This document shows, piece after piece, positions 35,855 through 47,947 of a DNA stretch of 64,000 nucleotides; the first letter of the stretch is position 1, and every line of letters begins with the position of its first letter. This stretch comes from Nyssa sinensis (lineage: Eukaryota > Streptophyta > Magnoliopsida > Cornales > Nyssaceae). A program made the position numbers and the translations under genes. The stretch is taken from positions 38,784,754 to 38,848,753 of the forward strand of contig CM018035.1 in assembly GCA_008638375.1 (NCBI GenBank). The letters run 5' to 3'. A model generated the notes under the pieces. The model made no database searches. It was given only the letters and a program-made list of their open reading frames with translations, and had not been told where the DNA came from.

Positions 35855-38326
35855 TTATCAAGAGCACTATTGTCAATTATTATCAAGACCTTCTTGGAAC
35901 CTGATTGTGCCTTCCCCTACCCAGGTAAGCATGCTCTTGCATCCGTTATCTCTAAGCGATTGCCTTTTGATTCTCTTAATGCTCTACAAAGCCCTGTCCC
36001 TGAAGATGAAATTCAAGAAGCTCTTTTCAGCCTTCACCCTAACAAAGCTCCTGGTCCCGATGGCTTTAATGGGTATTTTTTCAAGAAAGGTTAGAGTATT
36101 GTCAAACCTGAGGTTATTGTTGCTATATCTGAATTTTTTTCTACTCGCACCATCCTTAAAGGGTTTAATGCTACTGCTATTTCTCTTGTTCCCAAGGTCC
36201 TAAACCCCTCCTTTGTTCATGATTATCGTCCCATATCCTGCTGCTCCACTATCTACAAAGCCATCTCCAAGATCATTGCCAACCGTCTTAAGAAAGTCCT
36301 ACCTAGCCTCATTGACCCCTCTCAATCTGCATTTATTAAAGGTAGGAATATCAGTGATAACATTCTTCTTGCTCAAGCTCTCATGCATAACTACCATAAG
36401 AACATAGGCTCTCCCCGTTGCACCATGAAAGTTAACCTCAAGAAAGCCTTTGATTCGGTGAGATGGGAATTTATTATTGACACTTTGAGTATTATGGGAT
36501 TCCCTCAGCTGTTTATTGACTGGATCTCCTGCTGCATCTCTACTCCCCGCTATTCAGTTGTTATTAATGGTGAGCTTGAAGGTTTCTTCCCTAGCGCTAA
36601 AGGATTAAGACAAGGGGACATTTTATCCCCCTATCTCTTTGTGCTTGCTATGGACGTTTTTTCCTTGATTCTTCATCAAAAGACAGCCAACCCTCGTTTT
36701 AAGTATCATTGGAGATGCCATAAAACTAAGCTGACTCACCTTTGCTTTGTAGATGATATCATGCTTTTTTGTCACAAGGATATCTTCTCAGCCTCTATTC
36801 TCAAGGAAGGGCTTGACTTGTTTGCCTCATTTTCTGGTCTTCACCACAATGCTACAAAAAGCCATCTATTTCTCTTTGGCATGGATTGCAATGCTAAGCA
36901 GAATATTATTGATCATATTGGTTTTCCTGAAGGCTCCCTCCCTATCCGTTACCTTGGAATGCCTCTGATTTCTACCAAGCTAAAAGCCTTGGATTGTAAA
37001 GTCTTGGTTGATCACATCATTGGTAAAATCACTCACTAGTCTATTAAATCCCTCTCCTATGCAAGTCGGATCCAATTGATCAATTCTGTGTTGTTTAGCA
37101 TTCAGGTTTACTGGTCTTCCCACTTCATTCTTCCTAAGAAGGTGGTTCACCAAATTAAGCAAGCAATGAGAAATTTTCTATGGAGTGGCAACCATCTTAT
37201 CTCTTCTGGATCCAAAGTTGCTTGGGCTGATGTCACTTGTCCTAAAAACGAAGGAGGCGTCGGGCTAAAGAAGCTTTCTGAATGGAACCTTGCTGCTTTG
37301 GGTAAACTCATTTAGGCTATGTTTCAATACCCTTCTAACTCCCCTTAGGTCCTTTGGATTCGCTGCAATATTCTTAAAGGTAAAAGCTTCTAGGAGGCCA
37401 AATGTCCCCAATCTTGCCCATGGGCTTGGCAGAAAATGCTCAAATTCAGATCTTTATTCAAGCCATACATCAAAATGTCTATTGGGAATGACCGATTTAC
37501 CTCTCTTTGGTTTGATTACTGGCTGCCTAATGGGCCCATTTACGATAATATAGGGGAAAGGGTCATCTATGACTCTGGTCTAGAGAGACATGTTACATTA
37601 GGATCCATCATTATTGATAATCTTTGGCATTGGCCAGCAACAAATTCTCCCCATTTGATTGAGTTAAAAAATAGCATGCCTACAGATCTTCATCCTTCAC
37701 CCCATCGTGAAGATAAAGCCATCTGGTTGCCTTCAACTAATGGGGCTTTCTCCATCAGATCAGCCTTGGACTCTCTGAGAAGCCGTAATCCCCAGATTCA
37801 TTGGTAGAAGCTTTCTTGGCATTCCAAAGCTATCCCACGCACAAGATTTATCCTATGGTTGGCCATTCGGAATAGTCTACAAACCAAGGATCGTCTCTTC
37901 TCTACTAACCTTGGTCATGATCTCAAGTGTCTTCTTTGTTTGAAGGAAAATGAGAGCCATAATCACCTCTTCTTTCCTTGTCCCTTTACTTCCAGCATTT
38001 GGTCTAACTTACTCTCCAGAAGTGGCTTTCAATGCCTCTCTGGGGATTGGCAACAGATCATCCTTTGGGCGAGCAACTCTTTCAAAGGCAAGCAGTTCTC
38101 CTCTATCTTAGGGAAGCTCACCTTAGCCTACACGGTCTATCACATTTGGACAAAAAGGAATGCCCGTTTGTTCACAGGCCTAAAGAAAAATCCTCAGGCC
38201 ATCATCGCCCAGACTCAAGACATGATCTGTGGCAAACTCATTACTTTTAAAGGGGTTACAACTTCTATCTCCAATAAACAGCTTCAAAGTATCTGGTCTC
38301 TCCCGAGTAGCTTTTTTAATCTGTAA
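35855..38326 (+). pseudogene. LINE ORF2: reverse transcriptase and C-terminal zf-RVT region
   Basis: The reverse transcriptase begins with HPNKAPGPDGFNGYFF and continues through YRPISCCSTIYKAISKIIANR, SAFIKGRNISDNILLAQ, VNLKKAFDSVRW and GLRQGDILSPYLF. The catalytic box is FVDDIMLF near 36750, with both aspartates present, followed by IRYLGMPL. The distal part (37859-38326) has the zf-RVT-like pattern CLLCLKENESHNHLFFPCPF near residue 35, a region ending many plant L1 ORF2 proteins. Stops at 36092, 37037, 37313 and 37805 and at least two frameshifts break it. No RNase H domain follows. The enzyme primes cDNA synthesis at the nicked target. Confidence 0.85.
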
Positions 38327-38564
38327 TGTTTTTAGATTTGGGACAATTGCTCTTCTGCCTATAGAAGGCCTTCCTTCCCTCAAACTTGCTTGAGGGTTTG
38401 CCCTCTTGTTTTTTGTTCTCTCTTGTTCTTTCCTTTTTCTTTTTGTTTTAGGTCGGGTGCTCTTTTGCTTGTAGAAGCTCTCCCTTCCCTTTAACTTGTT
38501 CAAGGGTATGCCTTCTTAATCTTGTATTTTCTTTCTCTTTTTGGTTTATAAAATTTTTACTTAC

Positions 38565-38584
38565 CAAAAAAAAAATAAATAAAT
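38565..38584 (+). other. Poly-A tail of the LINE
   Basis: A run of A residues with TAAA units follows about 240 bases of CT-rich 3' UTR and marks the LINE 3' end. F sequence resumes after it. Confidence 0.8.
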
Positions 38585-40535
38585 AACATTCCAATCACAA
38601 AATCCTTTCATCAAGGGTACATGCCATACATAGTCCATTTAAACACATGCCTTAAGTCACATATTTCATAATCTCAACAATTCTCGAAGAATATAATTCA
38701 CACATTATGCTAACACATGGAGTATACATATAGTCATGATCCACATCCATCACTTAACCAAACTTTCAAAAAGATAACAGGAAACACATAAGCATATAAG
38801 CAATCAAACAAGTATGTGAATCATCAAGTCAACATGAAAATTTCTCCTAACTTAATCCTATTTCTTACTTAGCACAATATATCATACCTAATGGGTCAGT
38901 CTCAACCCAAGAAGGCATACTCGTAGCGTAGTGAAACTAACAGTAAGAATGCAGAAGGTCAGACCACCTTCTCTTTGCCCTTCAGTGTTCCTAAAATCAT
39001 GAAATACAACTTAGTTCAATTGTTACTTGAATTATGCTATTCATCAAATTTTATGTCTTCATTTTATAAATTTCTATTTTGCTAAAATAGACTCTACTGT
39101 TGAGTCCGGAACGTCGAAGAAAGTTGGTTTAGGCTTTCACGGAATTTAATTCGGACATCCGAGCTAAAAAGGGCAAAATAGTCATTTTGTACTTTTGCGG
39201 GCCCTTACATCCCGAGAACTCTTTTCGCAAATCAAACTCCACTATTGAGTCCGGAATGGTTGAGATAATAAAATTCCACTATTTGTTTACTTAAATCGGA
39301 GTTCATTTGACTGCATTTCAACTCAGGGGCATTTTATAATTTTTTTAATGTTATTATTTGTCTTTTATTTTTTAGAACCCCGTCTTGTAAAATGGACCTC
39401 ACTATTGGTCTCAGAATGGTCGAGATAGTCAAAATACACTAATGAATTGTCCTATTTGGACTCCGAGCCATTTTGTGATATTTAAAATAATTAAATTTAA
39501 TTAATTAATTAATTAAATTAATATTTTATTCAGGGGGGTCAAACTATAATTATTTAAAAGTTCTGGGATTCAAAGCTGAATTTTTGAAAGTTCTAGGGGC
39601 CAAATTTAAATTTCAAAAAGTTCTGGGGTTAAATCGTAATTTCTAAAATTCCCTATTCCAAATCTGGATAGCCAAACAGTGGCTAAGCCCCAAAACAGGG
39701 ATAGGATATCCCTATTCTTAATTTAATTCCAATTCTAATTTCTTACCCCTATAACCAAACACCCCCAATCCCAATTTAAATTTAAAACCTATGGCTGACA
39801 CGTGTAGGGTGGGTCGGTCTTAACCCGACCCGAATTGACCCGAACCCTGACCCGACCCGGAACAGTACCCTTTCTTCCCCGATTTTTCAGTAGGGTTCCG
39901 GCGGGTCTCCGGCGCCGGCGAGAATTTTCTGGCCAAATTTCAATGTTTTCAAAATTCCATTTTCTTCCATTTTTCGAAGGGGTTTCATTTCTAGAGTTAG
40001 TTTTTGATTTGGCCCATTAGATTTCCACGAAAATGAGAAAATCAGTGGCTCCAGCCAACTGAGATTTCTAAATTTCAAGGCTTTCCTTCTACTAGTTTGG
40101 GCTAATTTAAACCCTAGATAGTTTCTGCACTTTGTAAGGTTAAATCTAAACCGTTTGGACAAGGTTTCATGCATAAAATTTTGACCAACCCGAAGTCACC
40201 CTAAAGCCTGCAACTCAATTTTTTCCCCTCATTTCTTGATTATTTTCATTCATTCTTTTTTGCAAAATTTTCCTTATATTTTACTCTACAAGACCCTACG
40301 ATTTAAATCAACCATTATGCTTCAAAACAGGTTGTACATATAAAAAAAATTTTAGAGACAGAAAGTATACGGGTTGTGGTTCTTACTTCTGTAATGGCAC
40401 CTCTCCCTCTTTGTCCTGCCTCTAACCTTCTCCCTTTTTGCTTCCCTGGTTTCCTCCCTCTCTCATCTCCTCTTTTTTTTTTTTTTTTTTTCAAACACAC
40501 AAGTGTATGGATACCCTCACACACACTGCCCCATT

Positions 40536-40592
<57 letters not shown>

Positions 40593-41014
40593 TTCTCCTA
40601 CGGTTTGGTCTGCACCACTCAACCCTCCTGACATATACATACACACAGATCACACTTACACACACACTACCAACCACTCACTTACACACAATAGTACCCA
40701 CACCCATGCTTCCTTGAGTGTTGCATACTCAACCCACACACATACACACAACCGCACCCAATACACACACATACACAGCTGGGGCACACACATGTGTGAT
40801 ATATATATATATATATGTGTTTAAATGTATTAAATATATATGTGCACATATCTTACATATATAATATATTTGCATATATATATATATATGTGTGTGTGTT
40901 CCACTATATATATATATATATATCCACACTCACACAATACACATTTCATATTTTTTTTAAAAAAAATTCCATTCCAAAAAGAATATATATAAATAAAAAT
41001 TTCAAATCTTTACA
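38585..41014 (-). mobile_element. Second piece of solo LTR F
   Basis: This is the LTR body and 5' end (minus strand) of F. It contains sequence aligning with the A-type LTR body (39040-39420), a GC-richer block of repeated GACCCG near 39820-39870, and a simple-sequence zone of CT, AT and CA repeats at 40480-40930. No gene is present; frames of 113 and 128 codons at 40376-40824 translate the microsatellites. Confidence 0.7.
40536..40588. repeat. Compound CT-AT microsatellite
   Basis: A TC run (40536-40560) passes directly into an AT run (40561-40588). Further AT runs follow near 40800, 40880 and 40905. Confidence 0.9.
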
Positions 41015-41420
41015 CTGCCTAACTCGGGTCTATTTTGGTATTATTTTTATCGGCTCGTTCTGTTCGTACTTGGCTTTTCTTAATCCCATAATTACCTGAG
41101 ATTATAACTTGTACTAATTACCTCGGTAATCGTACCTGTGACCGTATATTACTCATTAAATTAGTTCAGTATATTTTAGGGTCTACTATTCTCGATTTGA
41201 ATCGATATCGATTTATCTTTGATACTATATTCATTGCTTGGTCAAAGCTCGGTATTATTATTTGACTCTTTTAAGATATAACTGAATTTATTCTATTTCT
41301 TTGGAACTCGGGTTTGGTTACACTAGTACTTCACTACTCAGCCCAACTCAGTCTCGGTTTACGTGTACTCAACCGGGTCTACTTCGGTTTAAGTGCCATA
41401 TCCCAGGTCAGGATATTACA
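41015..41420 (-). mobile_element. Third piece of solo LTR C, including its 5' end
   Basis: C resumes after the CTGCC duplication and ends GGTCAGGATATTACA. CTACT follows at 41421-41425, the second copy of C's target duplication. No gene is seen. Confidence 0.75.
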
Positions 41421-41425
41421 CTACT

Positions 41426-41473
41426 CGACCTGGTCTCTCGATTTACGTGCCATATCTCGGGTCGGGATATTAC
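41426..41473 (-). repeat. Outer right arm of the inverted repeat in E's 3' LTR
   Basis: GATTTACGTGCCATATCTCG followed by GGTCGGGATATTACA is the near-complement of the LTR start at 4411-4460 (TGTAATATCTCGACCC, then ATATGACACGTA). With C removed, this arm joins the arm at 4797-4878. Confidence 0.65.
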
Positions 41474-41788
41474 AGTCACAAACTCCATCTACTGCTTAGT
41501 ATGACCTTCGGGTCAAGGGAACACTAGCTACATTGCTATATGAGGCATGGGACATAGAGTTACCTTGTATACAGAGCTTATTATTATTCAGGTATCCTGG
41601 TTTGGAATTGAATATGAGCTTAAAGGGAATTCCGTGCCCCAAGTTAGTTGCATCTTCTTTTTGTTGATATCACCGTCATTATTGATTATCATAACTTGTT
41701 CATATTATTTCGTTATGAATGATCATGGGATTAAATAGCTTTTATAGAGTGCATACGATTTATACTTAAGACAGCTCATAACTGTAGC
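41474..41788. other. Unassigned sequence between E and J
   Basis: About 315 bases hold no gene and match nothing else that I can see in the window. By position it may be the continuation of E's 3' LTR, but the matching part of the 5' LTR is outside the window. A 67-codon frame (41301-41504) and a 63-codon frame (41547-41738) have no domain. Confidence 0.4.
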
Positions 41789-41856
41789 TGTCACGACCCG
41801 AAATCCACCATGTGCGGATCTCGTATCGCGACCGCCACCCTTCGGCCGAGGCTTTA
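41789..41856 (-). mobile_element. LTR J, terminal piece
   Basis: TGTCACGACCCGAAATCCACC and the following bases are the usual end of an A-type LTR on the minus strand. It breaks after GGCCGAGGCTTTA and continues at 51815 with CCTTAAGGTAAGGCTCACAT. Confidence 0.75.
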
Positions 41857-43116
41857 TGTAATACCCCGACCTGAGTTAGGGACTATTAAGCCGTCGCGTC
41901 AAATTAGTAATCGACGCCCTAAGTAACGAGGTCGGTTTCAACTCCGACGCACAAACTCTTAAATAATAGTCCTGAAAACACAGGACGACTATACATCACT
42001 TTCGTTGCAATCACCAACTTGTCAGTTCCGTGATAATTATATTTTCACGTCAACCTTCGATCATCGATACGAGTATGAGAATTGGGCACGCATTACGAGG
42101 ATATGAAGGATTAGTGTAAAGGGTGTACACTTAAGAGAAATAATTAATTTTTAACGTAATTAATTATTAGAATATAAGAAATTAATGGTAGTATATATAT
42201 ATAATAATAATATATAAAGTATATGTATTATATAAATAAATAACTTACCTTATAAATATATATATATATATAAATACACATATATATATATACATAAATA
42301 TGAATATATTTATATGAGAAGGCATGCAAATATCCAAAGTGTAATAAAAGTGTGTGTGTCGGTGAGAGGTGTGTGCATGTGTCCAAGTGTATTTGAGTGT
42401 GAATTACATTATATATATATATATATATACACACATGCAAGATAAAACAAAACCCACAGCCACTTGATGGCCTGCTCCAAAACAGTAAAAATCTGAGCTT
42501 GGATGCTGCCATAAGTTAGGCTAGTGGTTGGGGCAAGTTAGGAGAAGTGATGATGATGTATAGTTATAGATACATATATACATGATACTATACACTTGCC
42601 CCCAACACCATTCAGTCACATACAGAGAGAGGAAGAGAGAGTTCCGAGAATAGGAAGAGAGGAGATTCAGAAGGAGAAGGAGAGAGAAGAATACCATTTG
42701 AGGTAAACCCACTAAACACCATAATTTCTCTCTCTAGAAAATATACATGTATGTAGGCTGTTTCGGTTTGATTTTTTGTATACATGATGTTTAAAGTATA
42801 TAGACATGAACAAGGCATGAAAAATAGACTCAAAAACACACCAAAACATCAAGCCGTACACAAAATAGCCATAGATGACCTTGCATATAACAGGTCTGAA
42901 TCCATGACAACGAAACCGATTTGACGTATTGGGGCTTCAAGTAGATATCATGAGGGTCACAAAAATATATAACCGCGACCAAAAACCCTAAGAGAAGGCC
43001 ACGGAAACTCGACTTGCAGGTCTGGGTTTAGAAAACCAACCTTATAAACTTACAGTTTAAACCCAAAAATATGAATGAAAACTAACCCTCCATGATCATA
43101 GGAACAGAATAAGCCA

Positions 43117-46100
43117 AACTTTTTCACGACCCTGAAACCCACCCTGTGCGGATCTCGCATCGCAACCGCCACCCTCAGGCCCGGGGACCCTTGGGCGAAG
43201 GCTCACATAAGCAGCAGTATCGAATAGATATGTGACACGTGGTTGCGGAAGCAGTGAAAAACTTTTTCCTTTCTTTTCTTATTTTTAAATTACGCACATC
43301 CAGTCCGATACTGCCACTCTATACATAGCATACATGGTTACACATTCAGAGTATAACTAAAATATTACAGACTTATATCACATAACCATCTACATCAGTT
43401 ACCCCGTAGGGTTATACACATTACATCATATTGTTTTAGTACAAAACACTATTAAAGCTGATAGAGTCTTCTAACAGAAACTATCTAAGTGCTAGAGAAA
43501 ATAACTACTTGAACCAATCTTCCAAAAATTGCAGACTTCATCATCATCGTTCTCAAAATCAATACTGCCACAAGTCACCTGAAAGGGGAATCCGAACAAA
43601 GTTCGGGTAAGCTAATCTAAGCTTGTGAGCAATTCTAGTATTCGTCATGGGGTTTTCAATTAGCAGTGGTTTTTAGTACATAAGAGTTTGTAAAACATTC
43701 ACTGCCAATTGCTCGTACATTTTAGAATACAGAGTATATGCATTCTTAAAACAGATAGCTTTGAAACATTTAAAGTATTCAAGCTATACTTATACTTATG
43801 AACTTTAAAACATATAACGTAGCATGTACTTCTTAAATAGAGTATATAAAACTCAGAACATATGCATTTCATAAAACAGATAGCTTTGAAACATTTAAAG
43901 TATTCAAGCTAAACTCGTACTTCATCAGATAAAGTATATAAACTTTAAAACACATAAATATGTATTGTGAAAATGAGGGTAAAACTTGCTTTCATTTTCA
44001 AAATCACTTTGTCATCTTTTCTCTTTAATTAGGTGGAATCTGTTTCGAACCAGACTCCCATTTTACTGCCAATACTGTCGATCTCATTTGCCTGGGGGAT
44101 TAGATCTTGCTACCGGGCATTTACTGTTGAATCCCAAAGGATTTCAACCAACATAGGGGGTGGTACTTAGTACCGTTTATCTTGTATAACATTTATCACA
44201 TAACTTCTTCAATAGATACTTTCATGAGTATTTAAAACATGAAATGTATAATTTCCACAATAGAACTTCAAATACTTGTAACAATCAAATTCAGAATATT
44301 TAACAAGATTTGTATTTTAACTTAGACATGCTGAAAACGCATTTTTAGGAAAACTGTAAAGAAAACATTTACTGAGCATGTCACAATAGGGTTTATAAAG
44401 ATAGAACAATTTAAAACTGAAATCATGTAAATACTGAATTTGAAACTTCAAATACTTTATATCTTTGAACTTAAAACCTTTTCAAATCCATGGAGTTAAA
44501 TCTCCACTTCAAACACAGGGTTACTCACCTTGGTCCTTTAGGGTTAGTGCTAATAATGCGTTTTTCCACTTTCCTTGTAGTTCCTAAGAACAATTCATAA
44601 ACATCTCATCAACTTCACATTCATTGTAATATCATCTCGATATTCCTTAACTTATGCTTAAATCGTATTAGATTCTAAAACGATTTCATAATTTCATATG
44701 TACTTAACTTAACTCGTACTATTAACCTATGACACAATTAATGTGTTAGGAATTGAATTTATTTCAATTTATACTCTTCTGGTAGCTCCATAAACTTTAA
44801 TTTAAATTTATTTACTTCACATATTTACGTATCGTGTCTTTTCGTAATTCATTTCCTCGTATACGCCTTAGTATTTGTACTTTGGCATTACTTTAATTTA
44901 TAGTCATCTGACAGATGCTATTCAACAAATTTTATGTCTTTTTATTTTAGACATTTCTTTTGGTCGAATAGACTCTACTATCGAGTCTAGAGCGTCGAAG
45001 AAAGTTAGTTTAGGCTTTCTAAGAATTCAATTTGGACTTTTATATGTAAAAGGACAAAATGGCCATTTACCGTTTTACGTGTCATATTTTTTGTACTTCG
45101 TTTCGTAATTTGGACTCCATTATTGAGTCTGGGATGTCAAAGAAAGTCAATTTAGACCTTTCTTGATTTTAATTTGGCTTTTGAGGTACTAGGAGTAATT
45201 TGGTCATTTTACCCCTTTACGTGTCTTTATGTTTGGGACCTCATCTCGTGTCGTGGACCTCACCATTGGACTCAGAAGGTCCGAGATAGTAAGAATACAC
45301 TAATAACTTGTTAATTTTGGACAAGGGGTATTTTGGTCATTTATCCCTTTACGTGTCTTTATTTTTCGGGCGCCGTCTCGTAAAACGGACCCTACCATTG
45401 GCTTTCAGAATATCCAAAATAGTAAGGAAACACTATTCTTATGTTTAATTTGGACTTTATTTGATCAAGTTTTGAATTAGGGGCATTATAGTCATTTTAC
45501 TTTATTTATTAAATAATTAAATTAATTATTTAATTATTTTCCAGGGGTCAAATTGAATAAATTTTCCTCCAGTTGGGCCACAGTAGGATTTTCCTGAAGT
45601 TCAGGGGTCAATCTGCAAATATAAGAAGCTTTGGTTTATTTAGTTTTAAATAATTTAGAAAACCAAAGGGTTCAGTCCAATTGAAAGTGAACCGGTCCGG
45701 TCTGGTTGTAAACCAACCGGTTCAGTGGTTTTATTTACATGTGGCTGACGTCATGATGACGTCAGCCCTAGCATTTAAAACGTTGCCGTTTCATTTATTT
45801 GGTGGCAAGCTCAGATCCTGCCACGTGTCCGAGTCAACTCGATTATTTTAAAACGAGTTAACTCATCGTCATCTTCTTCATTTAACCCCTACGTTGCCCT
45901 AATTTGCAGGTTTCATTCCCTTTCAATTTTGCGCGTTTTTACTCAATGATTCCTCCTTGTTTTGATTGTAAATCACTTCTAGAGTGTCACCAATTAGTTT
46001 GGCATTTATTTTTGGCTAAAAACTCGTTTATGTGTTTGGTTTAGGATGTGATAATCCAACCTGTAAACCCACGGCTCATGCTCATTTCTTGATCATTTTC

Positions 46101-47162
46101 AATGAGGTTAGGCTTGTTTTGATCCCCTATTCATAGGGGATTTAGTTTTCGTTCATAAATATCATTTTACCATCGAGTTTAAAGCTTTGGGTTTCAAACC
46201 CGTAGCCTGCAACTCAACATTTAGAGGTTGTACTTAGGTTCTGGAATCGCGTAGTGGTATTTTTGAAACCCTCTTGACCTCATCTTGAGGTCTTGGTAGG
46301 CTAGAACCCAATTAATTTCACCCATTTCAGACCTGTTTTTGAAGGTCATCCATGGCAGTCGTTCTTGGGTTTGTCATTTTTCAGTGTTTTTCTTGTGATT
46401 TTTCATGCTTATTCATGTCTTAGACATATATCAAACATCATACATATTAAATAACTTGAAAACAGTTCATATCATGCTTAAAATCCTAGAGAGAGAAAAT
46501 GATAATTTTTCAAATTTCTCACCTTTTGGTCGTGGGTTCTCAGTCTTTCTCTTTCTGGTTTTCTTCCCCTTCTTCTCCTTCAGTTCCTTAGCTTTCTTTT
46601 CTTTCAAATCAAGCATGCAATGCATGCTTGTCTCCTTTTAAAGAAGAGCAGCCGACCTCTCTCTCTCTCTCTCTCTCTACATTCGTAGCCCTACACTAGC
46701 CTTCACATCTCATCAATTTGATTTCCATCTCATAAATTTTGCTCAGCGAATTTTCTACTTTGCATTAAATTTGCAAGATATTTGGTATATTATATATATA
46801 TAATACACATACACTTACACATGTTGGGAGACACCCACTGCCGACACACCTACTCCTCACACTACACACTGTTCACACTTCTTTTATATATATATATATA
46901 TTTATTTATTTATTTATTTACCTATATACATGCATACATACATGCTTGGTCACATATACATACATGCTACACACCCCACATGTAATGTAAATGTGTATTT
47001 AAAATATTTATTATAATTAAAATAATTATTTCATATAATTAATTAATTATTAATTTAATTAATTAATCATTCTCTTGAGTCTTAAGAATTCACACAATTT
47101 TTCCTTAATCTCGTAATGCGTGCCAGATGACCCGGTATCCCGGGTCGGGATATTACAAACTC
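43117..47162 (-). mobile_element. Solo LTR G with AACTT/AACTC target duplication
   Basis: The LTR is 43122-47157, about 4.0 kb. On the minus strand it starts TGTAATATCCCGACCCGGG and ends GGTCGTGAAA (decayed GTGACA). H resumes after it. A conserved hairpin CCGAAC-AAA-GTTCGG lies at 43592-43606. CT and AT microsatellites occur near 46660 and 46890. No gene is present; a 77-codon frame at 44875 is LTR sequence shared with F and A. Confidence 0.8.
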
Positions 47163-47644
47163 CATAAACTTTCATGGAGAAATGGCCATTTACCAGTTAA
47201 GGAACCGTGAAGGGATAATGGTCTTAAACCCAGCTTTTGAACTCGTTTTGATTTCTCAAACAAATGCCAAAACCTTCCTAGATAATCTAAAGATGAGTTA
47301 CGATGGAAACAGTAGAGTTTGGATTAGCTAAAATCCACGAAATTGAAAAAGAACAAAACTTGTAACTAGGGCAAAACGGGGGAAACAGGGAGAAGAAGAT
47401 AGAGTTAACTCGGGGACTCGTTTAAAACGAGTGTGTTGACTCAGACGCGTGGTAGCGTTTAAAGCTACCACCGAATTAATGAGGCGACGTCGTTTTGGTT
47501 TAAGGTTTTAAAACCCTGAATTGCCTCAGTTTGGTTACGCGTATATGGGCTCAATCAATTATCCTAGATACGGTTAAGATAACCTATCTGTGTTTTAGAG
47601 GCTTGTCCGTCGTTTGGTTTAAGAAAACAGAGAAAAACAAAAAG

Positions 47645-47722
47645 GGCGCAAGCCCTGGGGTTCGAACCCCAGACCACACGCGCCTAAACAGTGCTCTTTC
47701 CACTCGGCCACGCGCACGCGTG
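47645..47722 (-). other. tRNA-like module in LTR H
   Basis: On the minus strand box A TGGCCGAGTGG (47710-47700) is a perfect match to the tRNA promoter consensus, and box B GGTTCGAACC (47668-47659) is the canonical T-arm. They are 31 bases apart, as in real tRNAs, and the T stem (CTGGGGTTCGAACCCCAG) pairs perfectly. The acceptor stem does not close in the register I tried and no CCA or clear anticodon can be set, so it is a pseudo-tRNA. It resembles Ser/Leu tRNAs only in the D-arm. Confidence 0.55.
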
Positions 47723-47802
47723 TGGCAGTATATGGCATGGATATATATGTATATATATATATATATATTACACATTAAATAAAATCAAAAAAATATATAA
47801 AA

Positions 47803-47880
47803 GGTGCATTGCACCTGGTGGGACTCGAAGGCAGTATCTATTGGGACGGAGGTGACACGTTGGCCAGTGTGCCACCTATT
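47803..47880 (-). other. Second tRNA-like module in LTR H
   Basis: On the minus strand TGGCACACTGG (47874-47864) fits box A, and CCTTCGAGTCC (47831-47821) is one or two changes from box B. It is separated from the first module by an AT-rich spacer and is more decayed. Strand and layout are the same as in the other three modules. Confidence 0.4.
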
Positions 47881-47906
47881 TCATCCGGTCATCTTATGCA
47901 AACTAA

Positions 47907-47947
<41 letters not shown>

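Larger units (their letters stand above)
23850..38584 (+). mobile_element. L1-type LINE, split by solo LTRs A2 and A3
   Basis: Once the two LTRs are removed, about 6.3 kb remains with the plant L1 order: ORF1 with a DUF4283-type domain and a CCHC knuckle, then ORF2 with apurinic-type endonuclease, reverse transcriptase and a C-terminal zf-RVT-like region, then a poly-A tail with TAAA units at 38565-38584. There are many stops and several frameshifts, so it is inactive. The 5' end is approximate. It inserted into LTR F. Confidence 0.85.
23103..41014 (-). mobile_element. Solo LTR F, split by a LINE
   Basis: On the minus strand the LTR starts TGTAAAGATTTGAAA (41014) and ends GGGGCGTGACTA (23103), a decayed TGACA end. 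Without the LINE it is about 3.2 kb. The middle (about 39040-39420) matches the body of the A-type LTRs, for example the order ATTCATCAAATTTTATGTCT then GACTCTACTGTTGAGTCCGG, so F is a diverged member of the same superfamily. It has no primer site, tract or gene. It inserted into LTR C. Confidence 0.75.
4879..41420 (-). mobile_element. Solo LTR C, exploded by nested insertions
   Basis: On the minus strand the LTR starts TGTAATATCCTGACC (41420) and ends CGGGTCGTGTCA (4879). It is flanked by identical 5-bp duplications and has no primer site or gene, so it is a solo LTR left by LTR-LTR recombination. Removing D, F and the Harbinger-like element leaves roughly 4 kb of LTR sequence in three pieces: 4879-5655, 19270-23102 and 41020-41420. 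Its end is nearly identical to the LTR at 63703 (element L) over the first 300 bases. C inserted into the 3' LTR of E. Confidence 0.8.

Noticed and set aside
40376..40824. Overlapping plus-strand frames of 113 and 128 codons
   Set aside because: They translate CT, AT and CA microsatellites in LTR F and have no conserved counterpart in other LTRs.
47645..47722. A functional tRNA gene
   Set aside because: The T-arm and boxes are good but I could not close an acceptor stem or define an anticodon, and it lies inside an LTR.
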